This document shows positions 25,123-35,284 of a stretch of 64,000 nucleotides of DNA, in pieces. Each line of letters opens with the position of its first letter. Position 1 is the stretch's first letter. The notes beneath the pieces were generated by a model. That model was not told the origin of the DNA, ran no database searches, and was given only the letters and a program-made list of their open reading frames with translations. The DNA is from QVMG01 sp032073245 (GTDB taxonomy: Bacteria; Bacteroidota; Bacteroidia; Bacteroidales; Tannerellaceae): NCBI GenBank assembly GCA_032073245.1, contig DAMANX010000014.1, positions 1 through 64,000 of the forward strand. The letters are read 5' to 3'. Made by a program: the position numbers and the translations under genes.

Positions 25123-25183
25123 TTATATGATAACGACAATCGAAAGATAAATATATAACATCAAAAAGGGAAAAGTTTTGTAT

Positions 25184-25218
25184 AAAATAGAAAATCCCGC
25201 CTTCACAGGTAGGATTTT
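25184..25218 (-). terminator. terminator of the export operon
   Basis: Hairpin AAAATCC...GGATTTT at 25191-25218, followed on the minus strand by a T-rich stretch (TTTTCTATTTT), 26 nt after the last permease gene's stop codon. Confidence 0.6.
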
Positions 25219-25243
25219 CCCATCTAATTAAGCATGAAAATTG

Positions 25244-27613
25244 TTATTCGCTCTTGATACTATTGATCGGATTTTCCGTTGCGGCTTGCCAGTTTTGGAA
25301 TGTGATGGTTACCAGGGTTATTACAGCTACCAGCAAGAAAGCTAATGCAAAAACCCACCAGTATATTGGTGTTCTGAAAGAAAAGCTACCTAACCAGTTT
25401 TTCACCAAATACCAGGCAACAGGAGCAGCAATAACAAAACATATTATTACAATTCGTATATATACAGAATTAAACATAGTGATTATCTCACTTACTGTAG
25501 CTCCAAAAACTTTACGCACTCCTATCTCTTTACGACGGTATTGTGTCTCAAACATAACCAACCCAAAAACTCCTACAATAGAGATAATGATTGCTAAAAT
25601 GCTGAACAGTGTTATCATTTTATTTAATGCATTCTCTTTTTTGTATAACTGATCATAGAGTGAATCATAGAATTCTATTTCAAAGGGTAAGGCAGAATCA
25701 ATCTCATGAATGGTTTGGCGAATATGTTCCACTGCTTCCGACACATTTGCACCCGCTTGTAACTTAATATAGGATATAGGTAAATTTGCTTTTGGATACA
25801 TTAGGAATGCTACCTGATCATTCTCCTGACGAAGAGATGTTAACTTCACATCTCCTGTAAATCCGACAATCTGTTGTTGTGATCCTGTCCAGAATCGATT
25901 CATATATTCACCAGGCTCCATATCAAACTTTGCCTGGAGGTTATGATCAAATATATAATACATCGTTGAATCACCCTTGGCATCGGTTTCGGAAAAATTA
26001 CGTCCTCCCACAATTGGGATATTCATAACAGTCAGAAAATTAGGAGAAACTTCTATAACCTGAGAATTAAGTGTCTGATTCTTATATTGCATATCATACG
26101 AGGTGTATGCATCGGAAGATCCTAATTTCTGGGTAGAAAATGCGACATCTTTAATACCGGGATATTCTTTCAATTTATTGATCAAAATATCTTTGGATTG
26201 TGCATACATTTTTGTTCCAATATTAACCATGGCTACATGATCTTTATCGAAGCCCAGATTATAGTTTCTCATATAGTTATTCTGTAACTGAATAAATAAA
26301 GAGCCGATTATAAGGCCGATAGATACAATATACTGAAATCCGATAAGTGCTGTCCGCAATTTACGCCCGGACGTAGATAATCCAAAACTTCCCTTCAAAA
26401 CCAATGCCGGCGGAAATGATGTCATATACCAGGCCGGATATAGTCCGGCAATTATTCCAATAATCAATGAAATAAAAAGCATTATCCCTATGAGAGGTAT
26501 ATGATGAGAAATGTTTAAATCGGCTATTATAAAAGAGAAAAGATTCATTTTATTTAATAGCATAACAAGTAAAAAAGCTAATAAACATGCTATTAAACTC
26601 ATTCCTATAGCCTCAAATACTAAAACAGAACGCAAACCGGAGGAAGAACTACCCAATACTTTTTGTGTATTAATACTTTTCATTCTTACAGGAGCAAGAG
26701 CCGTACTGAAGTTTGTAAAGTTTATGCAAGCAATAGTAATAACCAGAAATGCAATCAACAGGAGTAATTTAATTGTATTGGGATTACCTGCTTTAACAAC
26801 ATCATCCAATTGTCCTTGCATATAATAAATATCTGTCACGGGTATTAATTCCAGATGGGTATATTCAGGATAATCATGACCGGCAAAATCAAAAATCCGG
26901 TTAAAGTTTTCCTCTACAACTTCACGAGAGTCCGGAGAGTCAAGCAAAACATAAGAGAGAAAGTTTTGAGACATAAAATCATTCTCCTGACTTTTGTCAA
27001 TACCTGTATAAATAACATTATCCAACTGGCTGTTTTCAGTAATATCTTTATAAACCCCACCTACCGTTAATGTATTTATTCCTTTTGTCCAAATATTGTC
27101 TTCCGAATGAATCTTTTGTCCGATAGCTGATTTTTCACCAAACATACGATGGGCCATACTTTTGGGAATAATCACCTTTTCCGGATCTTTCAAACAATCT
27201 GAAGCACCTTCAATCATTTCAAAACCAAAAATTTCTGTAATAGAAGGGTAACAGGTTACCACAAGTTCTCTGAATCCAGTCCGGTTTTCACCTTCTCCTA
27301 CAGTTAAATATTTAATCCCCGTAAACATATTCAATATACTACCTGCTTCAATGTGGGGAGAAGAAGCAAAAACCTCATCCGAAAAACCTCTTGTTATAAT
27401 AGTCCTGAATTTATCATCCATATCTCTCGGCATATCCACACGGAATATCCGATCGGCCGTTGAATAGCTTCTATCAAAGGAACGCTCATACTTCACCTGC
27501 ATGATTATAACCATGAAAGCAGCAAAAGCGACACATAGTCCTGCAATATTCAGAAAGGAAGCCATCTTAAAATGCTTCAACACATTGACAAAATTCTTGA
27601 GTATAGTATTCAT
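25244..27613 (-). CDS. FtsX/MacB-type ABC permease 3 of the export operon
   Basis: A 789-residue inner-membrane permease with the duplicated plan: N-terminal membrane helix (about 18-40), large periplasmic MacB-type domain, three helices (about 280-390), then a second unit with one helix (about 425-445), periplasmic domain and three helices at the C-terminus. FtsX signature stretches are ACINFTNFSTALAPVRMKSINTQKVLG and VGVFGLVMFETQYRRKEIGVRKVFGATVSEI. It ends in NPINSIKSE, like the two upstream permeases, but is more diverged. No ATPase domain is present. Last gene of a tolC-hlyD-permease operon. Confidence 0.85.
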   Translation of the reverse strand: MNTILKNFVNVLKHFKMASFLNIAGLCVAFAAFMVIIMQVKYERSFDRSYSTADRIFRVDMPRDMDDKFRTIITRGFSDEVFASSPHIEAGSILNMFTGIKYLTVGEGENRTGFRELVVTCYPSITEIFGFEMIEGASDCLKDPEKVIIPKSMAHRMFGEKSAIGQKIHSEDNIWTKGINTLTVGGVYKDITENSQLDNVIYTGIDKSQENDFMSQNFLSYVLLDSPDSREVVEENFNRIFDFAGHDYPEYTHLELIPVTDIYYMQGQLDDVVKAGNPNTIKLLLLIAFLVITIACINFTNFSTALAPVRMKSINTQKVLGSSSSGLRSVLVFEAIGMSLIACLLAFLLVMLLNKMNLFSFIIADLNISHHIPLIGIMLFISLIIGIIAGLYPAWYMTSFPPALVLKGSFGLSTSGRKLRTALIGFQYIVSIGLIIGSLFIQLQNNYMRNYNLGFDKDHVAMVNIGTKMYAQSKDILINKLKEYPGIKDVAFSTQKLGSSDAYTSYDMQYKNQTLNSQVIEVSPNFLTVMNIPIVGGRNFSETDAKGDSTMYYIFDHNLQAKFDMEPGEYMNRFWTGSQQQIVGFTGDVKLTSLRQENDQVAFLMYPKANLPISYIKLQAGANVSEAVEHIRQTIHEIDSALPFEIEFYDSLYDQLYKKENALNKMITLFSILAIIISIVGVFGLVMFETQYRRKEIGVRKVFGATVSEIITMFNSVYIRIVIICFVIAAPVAWYLVKNWLGSFSFRTPIYWWVFALAFLLVAVITLVTITFQNWQAATENPINSIKSE

Positions 27614-27653
27614 AGTTAATAAAATTAAGTAAGATCAAAAATCGTATTGACGA

Positions 27654-30029
27654 TCACTCGCTCTTTACATTATCAGCTGGATTTTCGGTTGCAGCCTTAT
27701 AGCAATTTATACTTACTGCAGCTAATATAATAACCCAAACTAAGAATGCACATAAAAGGAAAACAAACGGAGAAAGTGATACTTTATCAGCAAATTGCTC
27801 CATCCATCGCTTAATAATAAAATAAGCAATGGTACCTCCTAATATAATAGCGGGAACCGCCATTCTGGATATATCAGTTAAAAATAACCGTTGTATATTC
27901 ATTACTGTGGCCCCATTTACCCTCCGGATTGCTGTTTCTTTACGTCGACGGCTCATTTCATCATTTGTATATCCAATTAATCCGATTAAACAGATGAGCA
28001 GGGTAACCAAACCTCCTAATAACACCTGATCGCGGAATTGACGTGAATCTTTATACTGACTCATCATCTCTCCCGGGAAAGAAACCACCACAATATCTTT
28101 ATCCGGTAATAATCCTTTAAGAACATCCGATACTTTCTCTAACGCTTCCGTAGTAGGTTTATGAAATTTCACCAATAACTGAGAAGCCGGATTGGTAGCA
28201 TAGAGCATTATAGAAGGGCGAGTATCGTGCCAGCCTATTCTTCCTACACGAAATTCTTCGTATACACCACAAATAGTAAATTGCTTGGTTCCTTCACTGT
28301 GTTGGCTGATCATAACGCTTTTACCAATGATGCCATCACTCAAGTCCATGTAAGGGCTAAGTTTGTCGATAAAGCTACGGCTTACCATTAATTCATTGGA
28401 AGATGTAACGTTTTCTTTGAATGGACGCCCTTCTATTATAGGTATTTCCATTATTTTATGATAGTCATTCCCTACCCAGCACAAATCTGCAATGTTAAAT
28501 AGATCCCCAGTCCTATCCGGCAGAAAAATATTATTTCCGGATGCCCATTCAAAGGGTAATTCCGTGAAGGTGGTAACATCTGATACTTCAGCCAACCGCC
28601 CTACTTCATCGATGGCTTTTTGCCGCATATCTGCATTTACACCCGACAAACTACAATAAGCAAGGTTTTCATACGAATATCCCGGATTATCATTTATCAT
28701 GTAATCGTATTGCCGGGCAATAAAAACCAACATAGTAACGAAAAGACTGGCAGCAATAAACTGAAAGAAAAGTAAACCAAGTTTCCAGAAACGACGGTTT
28801 TCCGTATAATTACGGAAAGCTGTTGCAACAGGAACACGGCCAAATAAATAGCCCGGAATTAATCCGGATATTAAAAAGACAAAGACGCAGACACCAACCA
28901 ACAGAAGTATACTCCTGATTGTAAAGAGAGCACTGATATTTGTATTTAATAAATCCTGTATAGTACCACGAAATACCAGAATTAATAAACCTGCCAGAAT
29001 AAGAGACAAAATCAAATCGACCAGAGTCTCTTTCAACATTCGTCCAAGTATACTTCCTTCAGAAGCGCCATAACATTTATAGACCGCCATTTCTTTGGAA
29101 CGGTTCACTAAAGAAGAAATCACAATAAGCACATAATTCATTACAGCTGTAAACAGTAACGCAAAAGCTAACAAACCAAGTAATAAGTTCATGCGCTTTA
29201 CACTTTCCGAACCGGCATGTACTTCCAGTAAAGGTTTGAAATAGTAATCTATTGTAAGTCCTACCTCTTTTAAATACTCCAGAGGAAGATACTTTTCCTT
29301 CATCGTTTGAATTTGTGGCCCGAAATTTATCGGATCAGTTCCCGATACAACTTTTACATAGCTCCTATAGCGTTCATTCCCCAACCACCCCATAGAACCA
29401 TCTCCCATAAAGCTGGGTATTGAATTCATCGAAAGAATCAAATCATAGTTCATGTGGGAATTAAGAGGAATATCTTCAAAAACACCTCCGATAGTTATAT
29501 TACGTCCAGGATGATTATCAAAGACTATAGTTTGGCCCATAGCTTGTTGAATGCCACCCATACGCTCCGCTATTGAACGTGAAACCAATGCATACATCGG
29601 ACGGCTTAGAACATCTTTTGAATCTCCAGCCAGAATAGGACGGGGAAAGACATCAAATAAACATGTATCTGCAAAAACTGCAATACTCTGGATTTTCTTT
29701 TTATCATTGGTAAAAAATACACCATTGCCATTTATCCATGTATAACGGGTGGAAGCTTCAACTTCTGGAATCATTTCTTTCATTCCAACAACTACGCCAC
29801 CACTTGTTTGTCCAAAAGGCTCGTTTTCTCCTTCCAGGGTCACATATCCTACTTCAACATTGTAAATCCGTTCCTTATCCGGAAAGAAATCATCATAGGA
29901 TTGTTCGAAGTAAACCTTAGCTATAAGTACCAACCCCATAGCCAATCCTATACCCAGAGAAATGATTTTTATAAAATTATTTCTTCCTTTCTTAAAGAAT
30001 ACACGAATAATATATTCTATGATGTTCAT
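27654..30029 (-). CDS. FtsX/MacB-type ABC permease 2 of the export operon
   Basis: A 791-residue permease with the same doubled FtsX layout as its neighbours. I start at 30029 (MNIIEYIIRVFFKKGRNN) because this aligns with the start of the upstream paralogue; an ATG at 30059 would overlap the previous gene and add ten unaligned residues. It is clearly a paralogue of the next gene upstream: ISLGIGLAMGLVLIAKVYFE, DDFFPDKERIY, the SSLVNRSKEMAVYKCYGAS core and RRRKETAIRRVNGAT recur in both. It carries no nucleotide-binding motif. Gaps to neighbouring permease genes are 22 and 40 nt. Confidence 0.85.
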   Translation of the reverse strand: MNIIEYIIRVFFKKGRNNFIKIISLGIGLAMGLVLIAKVYFEQSYDDFFPDKERIYNVEVGYVTLEGENEPFGQTSGGVVVGMKEMIPEVEASTRYTWINGNGVFFTNDKKKIQSIAVFADTCLFDVFPRPILAGDSKDVLSRPMYALVSRSIAERMGGIQQAMGQTIVFDNHPGRNITIGGVFEDIPLNSHMNYDLILSMNSIPSFMGDGSMGWLGNERYRSYVKVVSGTDPINFGPQIQTMKEKYLPLEYLKEVGLTIDYYFKPLLEVHAGSESVKRMNLLLGLLAFALLFTAVMNYVLIVISSLVNRSKEMAVYKCYGASEGSILGRMLKETLVDLILSLILAGLLILVFRGTIQDLLNTNISALFTIRSILLLVGVCVFVFLISGLIPGYLFGRVPVATAFRNYTENRRFWKLGLLFFQFIAASLFVTMLVFIARQYDYMINDNPGYSYENLAYCSLSGVNADMRQKAIDEVGRLAEVSDVTTFTELPFEWASGNNIFLPDRTGDLFNIADLCWVGNDYHKIMEIPIIEGRPFKENVTSSNELMVSRSFIDKLSPYMDLSDGIIGKSVMISQHSEGTKQFTICGVYEEFRVGRIGWHDTRPSIMLYATNPASQLLVKFHKPTTEALEKVSDVLKGLLPDKDIVVVSFPGEMMSQYKDSRQFRDQVLLGGLVTLLICLIGLIGYTNDEMSRRRKETAIRRVNGATVMNIQRLFLTDISRMAVPAIILGGTIAYFIIKRWMEQFADKVSLSPFVFLLCAFLVWVIILAAVSINCYKAATENPADNVKSE

Positions 30030-30051
30030 AATTAATTCAAAGATAAAAGCA

Positions 30052-32424
30052 TTATTCACTCTTTACATTTTCAGCCGGATTCTCAGTTGCAGCACGGAAA
30101 CTTTTTAAGCTAACTGCAAAAAGAATGATAGCTAAAACCATTATTCCACAGAATATGTAATTGAATACTGTAAAACTTGCCTGTTGAGGGAACTGCTCCA
30201 GCCATCTGTTAGCAATAAAGAAGGAAGCTATTCCTCCAAGAACAAGCGCAGGGAGAGCAATCCAGGAGATATCTTTTATAAACAAACGTAAGATATCGGC
30301 TATTGTCGCACCGTTTACTTTACGAATTGCTGTTTCCTTACGACGACGATTCATTTCATCACTGGTGTATCCCAGCAGACCTATTAAACATATAAGAAGA
30401 GTCACAATACCTCCGATAATCACCTGATCACGGAATTGACGTGAATCGCGATAACGATTCACCAATTCAGCCTGATAGGAATTCACAACAATATCATTTG
30501 TTGGCATTAGTGTACTTAATAGATCAGAGACATGAAGTATATTCTGTGGGGTGAGATTATGGAATTTCACCAGTAAATATTCCGAAGGACGTTCATTGTA
30601 GAACATAACAGTAGGCCTAACATCCTGGCGACCGATAGTTCCCAAACGAATATCTTCAAATACTCCACAAATAGTATAGGGCTTTCCACCGTGCTCACTG
30701 ATAGTAATCGCTTTTCCTACAACACCATCTTTCCAATCTGTATGAAGAAGTATCTTATCTATAAAACTCCGACTCACCATTACCTCATCAGAAGATGAGA
30801 TATTTTCGCGGAAAGACTCTCCTTCAATAAGCGGAATTCCCATAAATTTAAGATAATCATTTCCTACCGAATATAGATCGGCTATATTAAATAAATCCTC
30901 TTCACTGCCGGGTATACCTATATTATTACCGGATGCTCCTATAAAAAGCAAAGACGCTGCTGTGGTAACTTCTTTAACTTCCGGCATACGGGCTACTTCC
31001 TCTAATGCTTTTTTCCTCATCTCTGCCTCTACTCCTGAAAGGCTACAATAAGCAATATCATTTACTTTATATCCGGGATCATCAGTTACCATATAGTTGT
31101 ATTGATTAACTATAATGAAAAGTAAGGTAATAAATAATCCTGCTCCAATAAACTGTATAAATAATAAACCTAATTTCCAGAAACGACGACTTTCACTATA
31201 ACGTCTGAATGCTGCTGCTACCGGTACATGTGAAAAGAGATAACCGGGTATAAGTCCTGATATCAGAAATACTAATACACATATCCCTACAAGCAATATA
31301 AAACTTTGTGGTGTAAAGAGTGCACCTAAAGACTCATTTAATAAAGACTGTATTGTTCCCCTGAAAAGAAGAATTAATAAGGTTGCCAATATTAGGGATA
31401 TGAACAGATCAAAGAGGGTTTCAGAAAGCATACGACGATGTATATTGCCTCCTGAAGCTCCATAACATTTATATACAGCCATTTCTTTGGAACGGTTAAC
31501 CAACGATGAGATAACGATCAGCACATAATTAAGTACAGCTGTAAATAAAAGAGCAAAAGCTAAAAGGCCTAATAGCCAATCCATTCTTTTAACATCTTTA
31601 CTGCCGGCGTGAATATCTAACATGGGAATAAAGACATAATCAAGTTCTATCCCCATATCCTTCATCTCTTTCAGTGGCAAAAATTTCTTTTTTATGTCAT
31701 CAATCTGAGGGCCGAAAGTAGATGGATTGGCTCCCGGATAAAGCTTAACATAAGAATAATAACGGTCGTTTCCTAACCAGTTTTCAGTTCCATCATAAGT
31801 AAATTGGGAAATGGATGGCATGGAAATAATCAGATTATAGTTAAGATGCGAATTTTGAGGAAGATCTTCAAACACCCCACCAATTGTAAGAGTCTTGCCC
31901 GGGTATGTATCCAATTGAATGGTTTGTTCCATAGCTTTAGAAATCCCCCCCATATTTTCAGCAATTTTACGTGATACCATTACATACATAGGACGAGCTA
32001 ATACCTCTTTGGCATTTCCGGTGAGAACGGGAAGTTCAAAGACATCAAATATACCATTATCAGCCATAATGATATTTGCTTTATACTTACTCTTATCTTC
32101 CGTATAAAAAATATCATTCCCAAATAATGTTGTATACCTGGTAGCAGCTTCTATTTCAGGGATATTACTTTTGAAACCGGGTGCCACCCCACCACTGGTT
32201 CGAGGAGAATCACCTTCATCCTCGCCCATTTTGAATAACATCTGTACCCGGTAAATACGTTCTTTGTCTGGGAAAAAGTCATCGAATGATTGATCGAAGT
32301 AAACTTTTGCGATTAAAACCAATCCCACTGCCAGTCCAATGCCCAGTGAAAGAATCTTTATGATGTTATTACGCCCTTTTTGAAAAAAGGATCGAAATAG
32401 AACTATTATATTTTTCATATTCAA
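30052..32424 (-). CDS. FtsX/MacB-type ABC permease 1 of the export operon
   Basis: A 790-residue doubled FtsX/MacB permease. The N-terminal helix (SLGIGLAVGLVLIAKVYFDQ) precedes a periplasmic domain of about 230 residues. Next comes a three-helix core starting near LLGLLAFALLFTAVLNYVLI, then a second half with SRRFWKLGLLFIQFIGAGLFI and the C-terminal NRRRKETAIRKVNGATIADIL block. It ends NPAENVKSE. It is strongly similar throughout to the following permease, a likely tandem duplication. It lies 68 nt downstream of the HlyD-type gene, where an ATPase gene would normally be expected. Confidence 0.85.
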   Translation of the reverse strand: MNMKNIIVLFRSFFQKGRNNIIKILSLGIGLAVGLVLIAKVYFDQSFDDFFPDKERIYRVQMLFKMGEDEGDSPRTSGGVAPGFKSNIPEIEAATRYTTLFGNDIFYTEDKSKYKANIIMADNGIFDVFELPVLTGNAKEVLARPMYVMVSRKIAENMGGISKAMEQTIQLDTYPGKTLTIGGVFEDLPQNSHLNYNLIISMPSISQFTYDGTENWLGNDRYYSYVKLYPGANPSTFGPQIDDIKKKFLPLKEMKDMGIELDYVFIPMLDIHAGSKDVKRMDWLLGLLAFALLFTAVLNYVLIVISSLVNRSKEMAVYKCYGASGGNIHRRMLSETLFDLFISLILATLLILLFRGTIQSLLNESLGALFTPQSFILLVGICVLVFLISGLIPGYLFSHVPVAAAFRRYSESRRFWKLGLLFIQFIGAGLFITLLFIIVNQYNYMVTDDPGYKVNDIAYCSLSGVEAEMRKKALEEVARMPEVKEVTTAASLLFIGASGNNIGIPGSEEDLFNIADLYSVGNDYLKFMGIPLIEGESFRENISSSDEVMVSRSFIDKILLHTDWKDGVVGKAITISEHGGKPYTICGVFEDIRLGTIGRQDVRPTVMFYNERPSEYLLVKFHNLTPQNILHVSDLLSTLMPTNDIVVNSYQAELVNRYRDSRQFRDQVIIGGIVTLLICLIGLLGYTSDEMNRRRKETAIRKVNGATIADILRLFIKDISWIALPALVLGGIASFFIANRWLEQFPQQASFTVFNYIFCGIMVLAIILFAVSLKSFRAATENPAENVKSE

Positions 32425-32492
32425 CTTATTTTAGCAGTGATATTATTTTGATAACCCCCGAGTGGGTTGAAAAGAATCTCTTTTATTCTTAA

Positions 32493-33746
32493 TTATTCTA
32501 GCACAAGAACTTCATTATTCTTATAGCTTTCATAGCTGGATACAATAACACGTTCACCAGGTTCAAGACCTTCCAATACTTCATAATATTGCGGGTTCTG
32601 ACGACCAATACGGATATTACGACGATGGGCTTTCTTTCCGTCTTTATCCAGTACAAATATCCAGCTTCCTCCTGTGTGTTGGAAGAATGTTCCTTTTGGA
32701 ATAAGTATACCTTCTGTTGGTTGTCCTAACTCCAGATTGATATAATAAGTTTGTCCGCTACGAATATTATCGGGACGCTCGCCGGTAAAAATAAATTCGG
32801 CACGGAATTTACCTTCCCGTACTTCAGGAAACACTCGCCGGATAGTAAGAGCAAAACTACTGCCTTGTCTTTCAAAGGTTCCATTCAGGCCGGTGCGTAC
32901 ACGGTCGATATAATGTTCATCAATCGATGCTGCTTCCACTTTATAGTCTGATAAGTCATTAATCTGACCGATCTTTTGTCCTGCCGAGATACTTTGTCCG
33001 AGAACAACATCCAACATACCCAATTCTCCATCTATTTGAGAACGGATATTTAGATTTTCTTTCCGTTGACGAACCAGATGAAGATTCCGTTGCATACTTG
33101 CTAATCCATCTTCCATCTGATCAACTTGTAACGAACGATATATAGAATCCTGATAGATACGTTCCGAGATCAATGAATGCTTTTTTACTGCAAGTTCAAA
33201 ATCTTCCTGAGCCTTAATAAATTCTTCACGAGCTACTAAATCTTCTTCATATAATTTACGAAACTGCTCAAAATTACGACGGTTACGTGTCATATCCAGA
33301 TCTAACTGTAGCTTTTCATTTTCATTATTCAATTTCTGTTGTTGCAAAGAGATCTGCGTATTACGCAAAATATTTGTTTGCTCAGTTAACTTTGCCTCTG
33401 CATCTAATATCTGAAGGTCTAACTGGGAATTACTCAACCGGACAATAACATCTCCCTTTTTCACCATCGAACCTTCTTCTATTACTTTCTCTTCTACAAT
33501 ACCACCTTCCTGCGGGCTTAATTGTACTACTGTAATAGGTTGAACCTGCCCATCCACCCGGACAAAGTCATTGAACATATCTCTTGTCACATTTCCTATA
33601 CTGACACCTCTTGAATCTACACGCAATGTAGATGAGTGATCACCGAAAATAATCCACCCCACCAATACAAGAAACAATACGCCACCTATTACGTAAGGAA
33701 GATGTTTCTTTTGTATGCCTTTCTTTTTTTCTAATTGAATATCCAT
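32493..33746 (-). CDS. HlyD/MacA-type periplasmic adaptor protein
   Basis: A 417-residue membrane fusion protein. An N-terminal membrane anchor (YVIGGVLFLVLVGWIIFG, about 19-36) is followed by a biotinyl-lipoyl-like half (QLSPQEGGIVEEKVIEEGSMVKKGDVIVRL), a long coiled-coil hairpin (about 115-240), the second lipoyl half and a beta-barrel domain (DRVRTGLNGTFE) ending with a C-terminal domain (VLEGLEPGERVIV). It should bridge the inner-membrane permeases to the TolC-type outer-membrane channel. Second gene of the operon, 54 nt after tolC. Confidence 0.9.
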   Translation of the reverse strand: MDIQLEKKKGIQKKHLPYVIGGVLFLVLVGWIIFGDHSSTLRVDSRGVSIGNVTRDMFNDFVRVDGQVQPITVVQLSPQEGGIVEEKVIEEGSMVKKGDVIVRLSNSQLDLQILDAEAKLTEQTNILRNTQISLQQQKLNNENEKLQLDLDMTRNRRNFEQFRKLYEEDLVAREEFIKAQEDFELAVKKHSLISERIYQDSIYRSLQVDQMEDGLASMQRNLHLVRQRKENLNIRSQIDGELGMLDVVLGQSISAGQKIGQINDLSDYKVEAASIDEHYIDRVRTGLNGTFERQGSSFALTIRRVFPEVREGKFRAEFIFTGERPDNIRSGQTYYINLELGQPTEGILIPKGTFFQHTGGSWIFVLDKDGKKAHRRNIRIGRQNPQYYEVLEGLEPGERVIVSSYESYKNNEVLVLE

Positions 33747-33800
33747 GGTTCTATATTTTATTTGTTTCAGACTTAATCCTTGTTCTTTTTTAATGAATGA

Positions 33801-35141
33801 TTATTTAACCTCTTGTACTAAAGGAATACCTTTATAATATTCAACTTCTTTACATTTGATTAGATACATAAGCTTTCTCTGCAACAAGTTAGCTCTCGAC
33901 ATGAGAAGCGTATTTGCTGTTGTTTGCAAATCAATAGGACTCATTAAACCTTCTTCATATTTCCGAAGAGTAATCTGATAAGACAATGCATCCGCCTTTT
34001 CTTTTTTATCCATCTGAACTGCTTCTTTGGCATATCCATCCCGGTCATGTACTGCTTTCTCTATAGTTGTCTGTAGTTGACGTAAAATCTCTGCTTTTTC
34101 CTGTTCAGCTATACGTACATTGTTACGTGCTCTGCGGATATCTGTAACCCTTTCCAACCGGCTGAATATAGGGAAACTTAAGCTTACTCCAATATATTCC
34201 CCACGGTTGTTTTTAAACTGGTTTTTAAAAGATGCCGGAGATACATCCGATTTCAAATTATCATAATAACTTGTGCTTATTCCGGCGTTGAATGATATGG
34301 TAGGAAACAAACGCCCTTTTTCTATAAGATGCAACATTTTCTTGCTTTTTAAGGAGAACTCCACCTGTAAAGCAACAGGATTAGCAACCGTTGCATAATC
34401 ATATATTTCAGCTATCGATTCCTGGGGAGTTAAATACATTACATCCGCAATCAGAGTATCAACTACTAATTCCTGGTCGTAAGGATAATTCATAACTTCT
34501 TTCAGAGAAAGCATTGCTGTATTATAAAGATTCTGATTGTTAATCAATATATATTCATCTTCTGCTACCTGAGCTTCAAACTGCGCTTTATCAGATTTCC
34601 CTTTCAATCCCAATTCTTCCTGGCGAGTCGTTTTATAAAGAGTCTTTTTGCTCTCTTCCAGTTTTTCGGCAGCATATCTTACTGTGCCCCGGTAGTAAAC
34701 AACATCAACAAAAGCTGCCATTGTCTTAATTGCCTGATCATCCTTTGCCTTTTGAATATCATTATCACCAGCCTTAACATTCACTTTTGACAATCTCCAT
34801 TGGTTTACTAACCGCCCCCCATTAAATAAAGGGATGGATGTATAAGCATTGTAATAGTTATTGAAAGTAGTCGTATTCTTGTATGTATTGGTTTCCGGGT
34901 CAATAGAACGACCATAATTATATCGTGCTGTAACATCTGATCCAATACTTGGTAAAAAAGATGCTATTGCAGCAAGACGGTCTGCCTTGTTCGTATCATA
35001 AGCATATTCTTTTTTCTTGACTACCGGGCTATTCTCCACCGCATATTGCATACACTCTTCCATTGTCCAGACTTTGTCCTGAGCAACCATCAGGCTGGCA
35101 ATACCTAATGATAAAATGGCTGTAAATAATATCTTTTTCAT
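33801..35141 (-). CDS. TolC-family outer-membrane efflux protein
   Basis: A 446-residue outer-membrane factor with a signal peptide (MKKILFTAILSLGIASLMVA). The body shows two TolC-type repeats of long amphipathic helices with strands such as YNYGRSIDPETNTY and GVSLSFPIFSRLERVTDIRRARNNVRIAEQE, the usual barrel/tunnel transition. First gene of the export operon, transcribed from a sigma54-type promoter about 28-43 nt upstream. Some members start the operon in the same way next to a sigma54 response regulator, as here. The substrate exported is unknown. Confidence 0.9.
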   Translation of the reverse strand: MKKILFTAILSLGIASLMVAQDKVWTMEECMQYAVENSPVVKKKEYAYDTNKADRLAAIASFLPSIGSDVTARYNYGRSIDPETNTYKNTTTFNNYYNAYTSIPLFNGGRLVNQWRLSKVNVKAGDNDIQKAKDDQAIKTMAAFVDVVYYRGTVRYAAEKLEESKKTLYKTTRQEELGLKGKSDKAQFEAQVAEDEYILINNQNLYNTAMLSLKEVMNYPYDQELVVDTLIADVMYLTPQESIAEIYDYATVANPVALQVEFSLKSKKMLHLIEKGRLFPTISFNAGISTSYYDNLKSDVSPASFKNQFKNNRGEYIGVSLSFPIFSRLERVTDIRRARNNVRIAEQEKAEILRQLQTTIEKAVHDRDGYAKEAVQMDKKEKADALSYQITLRKYEEGLMSPIDLQTTANTLLMSRANLLQRKLMYLIKCKEVEYYKGIPLVQEVK

Positions 35142-35168
35142 CGCTTAATTGTTTTCTACACACCCAAT

Positions 35169-35184
35169 AGCAAAGAATGTGCCA
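35169..35184 (-). promoter_or_regulatory. sigma54 (-24/-12) promoter of the export operon
   Basis: The minus strand reads TGGCAC-ATTCT-TTGCT, a match to the RpoN consensus TGGCAC-N5-TTGCA/T with the invariant GG and GC correctly spaced. The -12 element ends 28 nt before the tolC start codon, giving a short leader. The divergent gene encodes a sigma54-activating response regulator. Confidence 0.85.
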
Positions 35185-35239
35185 AAAGAAATAAGAAACT
35201 AATAAACAATCGTTTACAAATGATCTTTTTTACTGCTAT

Positions 35240-35256
35240 TGTCTAATAATTAGACA
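35240..35256. promoter_or_regulatory. operator palindrome, tolC side
   Basis: TGTCTAATAATTAGACA: perfect 8-bp arms around a single A. It is 55 nt upstream of the -24 element, in the range of an enhancer site for a sigma54 activator. An identical site in the opposite orientation is at 35529-35545. Binding by the adjacent response regulator is inferred. Confidence 0.8.
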
Positions 35257-35284
35257 ACGCTGTAAAAGAATTTGACAGGTCTAA

